A stretch of 19,391 bases of DNA, from contig CALLKF010000015.1 in NCBI GenBank assembly GCA_938008535.1, forward strand, positions 1 to 19,391, written 5' to 3'. The notes under the pieces were generated by a model, which saw only the letters and a program-made list of their open reading frames with translations, made no database searches and was not told the DNA's origin. Of the stretch, positions 14,654-19,391 are shown piece by piece. The stretch is from an uncultured Saprospirales bacterium (GTDB taxonomy: Bacteria; Bacteroidota; Bacteroidia; Chitinophagales; JADIYW01). Position 1 is the stretch's first letter. Each line of letters opens with the position of its first letter. A program made the translations under genes and the position numbers.

Positions 14654-14748
14654 TTAATTCATAAAAACAAACCGCACGCGTTGTGGATAATTTGTAAAAA
14701 TTGAGACTTTTTTACATTCTACTTTTATAAAAATAAACTTACCAAAAA

Positions 14749-15273
14749 ATGCTTACTATATTTCATGGAACTGCACGCGTTGATAGTAACTCGCGTAAAA
14801 TTGCAAATTTTTACGATGAATTGTTAGGTAGAAAAAATATTCCACATCAGTTTTTTACGTTGGAAAACGTAGAAGCAGAAATCTTTAATAAAACATTCTA
14901 CAATCCAAAAAATGCACAATTAGAAAGCATTGAAACACATATTTTGGCGCCAACTAGCAAATATATTTTCATTGTTCCTGAATATAATGGCAGCTTTCCA
15001 GGTATGTTGAAAGGTTTCATTGATGCATCTGATGTCAAAAAATGTTTCCATAACAAAAAAGCTTGTTTAACAGGTGTTGCTGAAGGTCGCGCTGGAAATT
15101 TGCGAGGTATGGAACACTTGACAAATATTTTCAATCATTTAAAAATGAATGTATTGCATCTTAAAATTCCAATTTCCCAAGTACACTTGATGTTGGATGA
15201 AAGTGGCAAACTGAACAATCCAGAAATGATGAAACTCATCGAACAACAAATTGATTTATTCATGGAATTTTAA
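14749..15273 (+). CDS. NAD(P)H-dependent FMN reductase family protein
   Basis: A 174-residue flavodoxin-fold protein. The FMN phosphate loop is HGTARVDSNSRKIA (6-19), and the flavin-contacting segment is PEYNGSFPGMLKGFID (77-92), the hallmark of the NADPH-dependent FMN/chromate/azo reductase family. GVAEGRAGNLRGMEHL (109-124) matches the second conserved loop. These enzymes reduce flavins, quinones or other acceptors in the cytoplasm; the physiological substrate is unknown. A gap of 9 bases to the next gene (peptide-binding lipoprotein) suggests cotranscription. A near-consensus TACTTTTA about 24 bases before the ATG may be the promoter. Confidence 0.88.
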   Translation: MLTIFHGTARVDSNSRKIANFYDELLGRKNIPHQFFTLENVEAEIFNKTFYNPKNAQLESIETHILAPTSKYIFIVPEYNGSFPGMLKGFIDASDVKKCFHNKKACLTGVAEGRAGNLRGMEHLTNIFNHLKMNVLHLKIPISQVHLMLDESGKLNNPEMMKLIEQQIDLFMEF

Positions 15274-15282
15274 AATTTCAGT

Positions 15283-16902
15283 ATGCAACAACAAAAATAT
15301 TTTGGATTATTGATTCCAATTTTAATTATTGCTTTTATTGTTTCCTGTAACAATAATACAACTAGTAAAAAACGAAATGTGTTCCGAATGAATTTCAATT
15401 TCGGATTGAGTTCTATGGATCCAGCATTTGCAAAAGACCAAGGTACTATGTGGGCCGACGTTCAATTGTTTAATGGATTGGTGCAGATCGATTCCAATAT
15501 GAATGTAATTCCATGCATAGCAAAAAGCTGGAAAATTTCGAATGATGGTTTGACGTACGAATTTAATTTAAGAAACGATGTTTTTTTTCACGATCATGAG
15601 AAATTTGCAAATGGTAAAGGTAGGAAAGTAGTTGCACAAGATTTTGTCTATTCGTTAAATAGATTGATTGATTCAACTGTTGCATCAACAGGTGGTTGGT
15701 TGTTTAATGGAAAAGTAGCTGAAAAAATTCCGTTTGAAGCAACGAATGATTCCACTTTTATTATTCATTTACAAAATCCATTTAAACCAATGTTAGGTTT
15801 GCTGACCTTGCAATATTGTTCAGTTGTTCCAAAAGAAATTGTTGATTTTTATGGTAAAGATTTTCGTTCAAATCCTGTTGGAACTGGACCTTTTAAATTA
15901 GTTCGTTGGGAAGAAAATAATGTGTTGGTGTTGAAAAAAAATGACAACTATTTTGAAACAGATGCACAAGGAAATAAATTACCTTATTTAGATGGTGTTC
16001 GCATTAGTTTTATTGCTGATCGTGGTGCTGAATTTTTGGAATTTTCACAAGGCAAGATAGATTTTATGACTGGTTTGGATATTTCATATAAAGATAAATT
16101 ATTAACCACAACAGGCGAACTACAACCAGAATGGAAAAACAAAATCAACTTTGAAAAAATGCCATTTTTGAATACTGAATATTTAGGTATTTCGATGGCA
16201 AAACAAGATTGCGAAGCATTGAAAAATAAAAAAGTTCGACAAGCAATTAATTATGCAATTGACAGAAAAAAAATGATTTCCTATCTAAGAAATGGTGTTG
16301 GTGTTGCTGCGGAAAACGGAATGATTCCGAATGGTTTGCCATGTTTTGATGCTAATGTAAAAGGTTATACATATGATGTAGAAAAAGCCAAAAAATTATT
16401 GATTGAAGCTGGTTATCCAAATGGAAAAGGTATTTCTGAAATTAAAATTTACTCAAATCCAACTTATAGTGATTTGATTACAAATATTGCAAATGAATTG
16501 GCTTCCATAGGAATTATTTGTAAAATTGAAAACACACCTGCAACATTCTTGCGTGAAGCTATGCGCAAAAATGAAGTTGGTTTTTTCCGTGCTTCCTGGA
16601 TTGGTGATTATCCGGATGGCGAAAATTATTTAGCTTTGTTTTATAGTAAAAATGATGCGCCGCCAAATTATACCTATTTCAAAAACACACAATACGATAA
16701 AATTTACGAGCAAGCAATTAAAGAAACAAATGCAGAAAAGGCAACAGCATTGTATCATCAATTAGATAAAATTATTATCGAAGAAGCACCTGTTGTACCT
16801 TTGTTTTATGATGAGTTGACGCGTTTCTCACATAAAAACGTTTCTGGTTTAACAAAGAATTCAATGAATTTAGTAATACTAAAGAACGCAAAATTGAATT
16901 GA
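15283..16902 (+). CDS. Peptide-type ABC transporter substrate-binding lipoprotein (family 5)
   Basis: A 539-residue SBP_bac_5 protein (OppA/DppA class). The lipoprotein signal peptide has FIVSC with the cysteine at 22, so it is membrane-anchored outside the cytoplasm. The body has the family landmarks: LSSMDPAFA near the start, IAKSWKISNDGLTYEFNLR (84-102), VVAQDFVYSLNRL, VGTGPFKLVRWEENN, KKVRQAINYAIDRKKMI, a GYPNGKG and a late PVVPLFYDELTRFS. The usual ligands are oligopeptides, though family members also bind other solutes. No permease or ATPase gene is in the window. The TGA stop overlaps the TTG start of the GrpB-family gene by 3 bases, implying translational coupling. Confidence 0.9.
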   Translation: MQQQKYFGLLIPILIIAFIVSCNNNTTSKKRNVFRMNFNFGLSSMDPAFAKDQGTMWADVQLFNGLVQIDSNMNVIPCIAKSWKISNDGLTYEFNLRNDVFFHDHEKFANGKGRKVVAQDFVYSLNRLIDSTVASTGGWLFNGKVAEKIPFEATNDSTFIIHLQNPFKPMLGLLTLQYCSVVPKEIVDFYGKDFRSNPVGTGPFKLVRWEENNVLVLKKNDNYFETDAQGNKLPYLDGVRISFIADRGAEFLEFSQGKIDFMTGLDISYKDKLLTTTGELQPEWKNKINFEKMPFLNTEYLGISMAKQDCEALKNKKVRQAINYAIDRKKMISYLRNGVGVAAENGMIPNGLPCFDANVKGYTYDVEKAKKLLIEAGYPNGKGISEIKIYSNPTYSDLITNIANELASIGIICKIENTPATFLREAMRKNEVGFFRASWIGDYPDGENYLALFYSKNDAPPNYTYFKNTQYDKIYEQAIKETNAEKATALYHQLDKIIIEEAPVVPLFYDELTRFSHKNVSGLTKNSMNLVILKNAKLN

Positions 16903-17474
16903 AAATTATTGTTGAACCATATAATCCAAGTTGGAAAAATCAATTTGAATTTGAATGCAAAATAGTAAGTGAATTATTAATTAACTATCAACCAATAATT
17001 GAACATATTGGCAGCACTTCAATAGAAAATTGTGCTGCAAAACCAATCATAGATATTTTAATTGGTTTTAGATCAGAAAAAGATTTAAATTCAATTGTTT
17101 CTACAATGACTCTACATCAATATGTGTATTATAAATTGTATGATGAAGAAATGCCTTTCCAAAGATTTTTTGTGAAATATAAAAATCCAATTAGTCAAAC
17201 TGTCTTTTCTACTGTCGAAGAAAGAAATTTGTTTTTATTGGAAAAGCATCTAGTACATATTCATTGTACCATCCATAAAAATGACTTTTGGAATCGACAT
17301 GTAGCTTTTAGAAATTATTTGCAAAATCATGAAGATTATAAAATTAGATATAGCAATTTAAAACTTGAATTATCTAAACAAGAATGGAAAGATGGAAATG
17401 AATACAACGATGCAAAAAATGAACTGATAAAAGAAATTGAACAAAAAGCTCTAAATTCGTATTTATCTAAATAG
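16899..17474 (+). CDS. GrpB-family protein (UPF0157)
   Basis: 191 residues from a TTG start that overlaps the stop of the preceding gene in TTGA. The family signature IEHIGSTSIENCAAKPIIDILIG (34-56) follows the typical VEPYNPSWKNQF start (5-16). The C-terminal part has HIHCTIHKNDFWNRHVAFRNYL and a closing DGNEYNDAKNELI. GrpB-family proteins have a nucleotidyltransferase-like fold and are sometimes fused to CoaE, but their activity is unknown. No ATG fits better: the TTG gives exactly the family N-terminus. Coupling to a peptide-binding lipoprotein has no obvious functional reason. Confidence 0.88.
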   Translation: MKIIVEPYNPSWKNQFEFECKIVSELLINYQPIIEHIGSTSIENCAAKPIIDILIGFRSEKDLNSIVSTMTLHQYVYYKLYDEEMPFQRFFVKYKNPISQTVFSTVEERNLFLLEKHLVHIHCTIHKNDFWNRHVAFRNYLQNHEDYKIRYSNLKLELSKQEWKDGNEYNDAKNELIKEIEQKALNSYLSK

Positions 17475-17531
17475 AAATTTTATTTTTTTTTATTTCAGAT
17501 TACTTACGACTCAAGTCTATAAAGCTATCAC

Positions 17532-18329
17532 ATGATCACCAACATAATCAACAACAAATCAACCAAACTATTTATTTTTTTAGGTGGATTTTTTATTGCC
17601 AATGCATTTATCGCAGAAGTTATTGGTGTTAAAATATTTTCTTTAGAAAATACGATTGGAATTACACCATTCAAAATTCCGTTATTTGGAACCGATTTTT
17701 CCTTCAACCTAACTGCTGGTGTTTTGTTGTGGCCAGTAGTATTTATCATGACAGATATCATCAATGAATATTACGGCGAAAAAGGAGTAAAGTTTTTGTC
17801 TTATCTAACAGTTGTTTTATTGGCTTATGCATTTTTAATGTATTATTTAGGGATAAAATTAGTTCCAGCAGGTTGGTGGCCAGCATCAAAAACAGATCAA
17901 GGTGTTCCAAATATGCAGTTAGCTTATGCTCAGGTATTTGGACAAGGCATTGCCATCATTTTGGGTTCATTGATTGCATTTTTAATTGGACAAGTAGTAG
18001 ATGTGGTGATATTTCATAAAATAAAGAAATGGAGTGGTGAAAAATATATTTGGCTCAGAAGTACTGGTTCTACATTGGTTTCGCAGTTGATAGATAGTTT
18101 TGTAGTTTTATTTATTGCATTCTATTTGTATCCAAAATACATTAGTGATGCAAATGGAAAACCTTGGGCTTTTAATGTGATTATGTCTATTTGTATAGGA
18201 AATTACATTTATAAATTTATTGTTGCTGTTGTGTTAACACCTGTAATTTATATCGTTCATAATTGGATAGAAAAATATCTCGGACACGATTTAGCGAAGG
18301 AAATGAAAACTGCTGCTTTAAAAGAATAA
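17532..18329 (+). CDS. Queuosine precursor transporter (YhhQ/QPTR family)
   Basis: A 265-residue polytopic inner-membrane protein with about six or seven hydrophobic segments. Family motifs: IMTDIINEYYGEKGVK (72-87), IGQVVDVVIFHKIKKW (152-167) and STGSTLVSQLIDSFVV (177-192). Members (YhhQ, formerly DUF165) take up queuosine precursors such as preQ0/preQ1 or queuine for tRNA modification. I looked for a preQ1 riboswitch in the 57 bases before the ATG and saw none. The ATG is the first of a good family N-terminus. A weak AT-only hairpin (ATTCAAAA/TTTTGAAT, about 18333-18354) follows the stop. Confidence 0.92.
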   Translation: MITNIINNKSTKLFIFLGGFFIANAFIAEVIGVKIFSLENTIGITPFKIPLFGTDFSFNLTAGVLLWPVVFIMTDIINEYYGEKGVKFLSYLTVVLLAYAFLMYYLGIKLVPAGWWPASKTDQGVPNMQLAYAQVFGQGIAIILGSLIAFLIGQVVDVVIFHKIKKWSGEKYIWLRSTGSTLVSQLIDSFVVLFIAFYLYPKYISDANGKPWAFNVIMSICIGNYIYKFIVAVVLTPVIYIVHNWIEKYLGHDLAKEMKTAALKE

Positions 18330-18348
18330 TACATTCAAAAAATTAATT

Positions 18349-18378
18349 TTGAATTTCATTTTCAACTACATATCTTTA
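18349..18378 (+). promoter_or_regulatory. Promoter of the cobalamin-riboswitch / receptor unit
   Basis: TTG (18349-18351), a 19-base spacer, then TATCTTTA (18371-18378), one base from TAnnTTTG. It ends 8 bases before the riboswitch P1 stem, so the RNA would begin just ahead of the aptamer. Confidence 0.5.
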
Positions 18379-18386
18379 CCACAGAG

Positions 18387-18622
18387 TTTTGGTTTTCGGT
18401 CTCACCACCGAAATTAAAAGGGAAACAAGTGAAATGCTTGTACAATCCCAGTTGCTGTAAGCACACCACAATTTGTCATGCTGAATTTATTTCAGCATCT
18501 TAAAAAAAGATTCTGAAACGAGTTCAGAATGACAATTTGAATGGTACTGAATTCTACAACCACTGTTTTGTCTATCAAATCGGGAAGGTTTCAGTAAAGT
18601 GTAAGTCAGAAGACCTGCCAAA
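18387..18622 (+). promoter_or_regulatory. Cobalamin riboswitch aptamer
   Basis: The conserved core is seen in order: P1 TTTGG pairing with CCAAA (18618-18622); a CGGT/ACCG hairpin; AAAAGGGAA (18416-18424); P5 ACAAG-TGAAATG-CTTGT (18425-18441); CCCAGTTGCTGTAAGC (18447-18462, the CCCGCAACTGTAAG box); CCACTG (18560-18565); GGGAAGG (18582-18588); and AAGTCAGAAGACCTGCC (18603-18619), the B12-box closing motif. It binds adenosyl- or another cobalamin in the 5' UTR and normally lowers expression of the downstream gene. The region between the GTAAGC and CCACTG boxes, normally a short variable arm, is about 97 bases here and holds a palindromic repeat element. It accounts for most of the 336-base gap between the transporter and receptor genes. 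Confidence 0.93.
18476..18532. repeat. 57-nt palindromic (REP/MITE-like) element inserted in the riboswitch
   Basis: The ends TCATGCTGAA (18476-18485) and TTCAGAATGA (18523-18532) are inverted repeats with one mismatch. Inside are two hairpins, TGCTGAA..TTCAGCA and ATTCTGAA..TTCAGAAT, joined by an A-rich linker. The 7-bp sequence CAATTTG flanks it on both sides (18469-18475 and 18533-18539), as a target-site duplication would. The TCATTCTGAA-type end resembles short dispersed palindromes I recall from Bacteroidota genomes. There is only one copy in this window, so dispersal is not shown here. Confidence 0.7.
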
Positions 18623-18636
18623 GTTTGTCAACTAAA

Positions 18637-18659
18637 AAATGTTCTGAGGAAACATTTCA
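18637..18659 (+). promoter_or_regulatory. Riboswitch expression platform: alternative pairing before the receptor start codon
   Basis: AAATGTT (18637-18643) and AACATTT (18651-18657) form a local hairpin with loop CTGAGGA. The overlapping CATTTCA (18653-18659) is the exact complement of the whole P5 loop TGAAATG (18430-18436). The two pairings exclude each other. The region lies 6 bases before the ATG, so loop-loop pairing could block ribosome access. This is inferred from complementarity and the known L5-L13 mechanism of the class. Confidence 0.5.
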
Positions 18660-18665
18660 AGTAAT

Positions 18666-19391
18666 ATGAACAGTAAATCATTTTCTCTGATTACGCTATT
18701 TGTTTTATTTCAAATAGAATTTGCAAACACCACTTTTGCAGACAGTATTCCTGTTGCCATTCCTGAAGTCATGATTCAATCTTCCAGAGAAAATTTCTAT
18801 TCAACTTCAAACTTAAACTATAAAATAGACAGCTTTCAAACACATTATTATGGACAAAATTCTATCGCTGATATTTTGCAAAATTTCACACCAACACAAA
18901 TAAATAGTTATGGATTTGGCGGTGCTGCTACCTTGAGTTTGCGTGGAACAGCCGATGATCAAACTTCTGTTTTTTGGAATGGTTTGAAAATTAATTCACT
19001 TACTTTAGGTTCAACAGATATTTCGCTGATACCAATAAATGCTGCAAATTCCATCCAAATTGTGACGAATGCATCGAGCGCAGTTTTAGGTAGTGGAAAT
19101 TTTGGTGGTGCTATTTTGTTAAATAATAATCCAATTTTTCAAAAAGCTATTGATGTTTCAATCAGACAGGATTTTTCTTCTTTTAAAAACTTCAGAACCA
19201 ATTTTTCTTTGAAAGTTGGAAATGAAAAAGTGCAGTTTTCAACATCGTCATTCTACCAAACTGCTAAAAATAATTTTCCGTTTTTTGATAAATATAAATT
19301 TAATAATCCAACGGTTTTAAATGAAAATAATGAAACGAATCAATGGGCAACTATTAATGAATTAAATTTAAAATTGAATAAAAATCAGCAA
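18666..19391 (+). CDS. TonB-dependent receptor, probable B12 transporter (3' end outside window)
   Basis: The open frame runs from ATG 18666 to the window end, about 242 codons. A signal peptide (MNSKSFSLITLFVLF..., cleavage near ANTTFADS) precedes a plug domain: VAIPEVMIQSS (30-40), SIADILQNF, GGAATLSLRGTADDQTSVFWNG, IPINAANSIQIVTNASSAVLGSGNFGGAILL. These are the standard TonB-plug motifs (L.RG, D/W.G, the I..I/V.G region), followed by the first barrel strands. The barrel lies beyond the window. Being directly behind a cobalamin riboswitch, it is most likely a BtuB-type outer-membrane receptor for cobalamin or corrinoids; substrate and btuB name rest on that context. Confidence 0.85.
   Translation, partial: MNSKSFSLITLFVLFQIEFANTTFADSIPVAIPEVMIQSSRENFYSTSNLNYKIDSFQTHYYGQNSIADILQNFTPTQINSYGFGGAATLSLRGTADDQTSVFWNGLKINSLTLGSTDISLIPINAANSIQIVTNASSAVLGSGNFGGAILLNNNPIFQKAIDVSIRQDFSSFKNFRTNFSLKVGNEKVQFSTSSFYQTAKNNFPFFDKYKFNNPTVLNENNETNQWATINELNLKLNKNQQ

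Noticed and set aside
14682..14690. Perfect DnaA-box sequence TTATCCACA (minus strand), plus a relaxed TTATACACA at 2500-2508
   Set aside because: They are single isolated boxes 12 kb apart, with no cluster, AT-rich unwinding region or dnaA/dnaN nearby. There is no support for a replication origin.
14671..14695. Hairpin CCGCA...TGTGG after the FAD oxidoreductase as a terminator
   Set aside because: The stem is only five pairs with a G-T pair, and no T run follows on the plus strand.
17475..17531. preQ1 riboswitch before the queuosine-precursor transporter
   Set aside because: No preQ1 aptamer stem or A-rich tail pattern could be found in the 57-base gap.

Overview
The window looks like a chromosomal segment of an AT-rich member of the Bacteroidota, possibly Chitinophagales or Saprospiria. 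Four things point there: a SusD-type C-terminus at the left edge; many TAnnTTTG promoter elements just upstream of genes, with no Shine-Dalgarno sequences; Mpl, YtxJ, DUF2167 and UbiA/Maf genes of the kind seen in that phylum; and a TonB-dependent receptor behind a cobalamin riboswitch. No tRNA, rRNA, transposase, integrase, phage gene or CRISPR array was seen. Most of the window is housekeeping and envelope genes.

Layout: the 3' end of a SusD-family gene and a bidirectional terminator (1-228). Leftward genes for a DPM1-like glycosyltransferase and the peptidoglycan-recycling ligase Mpl (227-2458). A rightward pair, a 48-residue lipoprotein and YtxJ (2648-3113), converging on an OsmC-family gene. 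A secreted barrel-like protein, lipoyl synthase LipA and a DUF2167 membrane protein (3578-6272), closed by a 16-bp perfect terminator hairpin. A leftward muramidase gene broken by two apparent single-base deletions (6342-7251). Three leftward paralogous secreted proteins of unknown function, each built from two repeats (7459-9930). UbiA prenyltransferase plus Maf (10203-11753). A leftward LuxE/PaaK-type acyl-activating enzyme, divergent from a lipoprotein (11763-13280). Rightward genes for an FAD oxidoreductase, an FMN reductase, a peptide-binding lipoprotein coupled to a GrpB-family protein, and a queuosine-precursor transporter (13370-18329). Finally a cobalamin riboswitch and the 5' part of a TonB-dependent receptor, presumably a B12 transporter (18349-end).

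Functional links: Mpl and the broken muramidase concern peptidoglycan; DPM1-like and UbiA concern polyprenyl and lipid chemistry; YtxJ and OsmC concern thiol or peroxide redox; the riboswitch and receptor form a B12-responsive uptake unit.

The most unusual structures are: (i) a 57-nt palindromic element flanked by a 7-bp direct repeat, sitting in the variable arm of the cobalamin riboswitch, whose L5 loop is exactly complementary to the sequence just before the receptor start codon; (ii) three unrelated-sequence heptanucleotide tandem arrays, one in phase with the lipA start codon and one inside a coding region; (iii) the three two-repeat secreted paralogs; (iv) several promoter elements so close to start codons that the mRNAs should be leaderless or nearly so; (v) the decaying muramidase gene.
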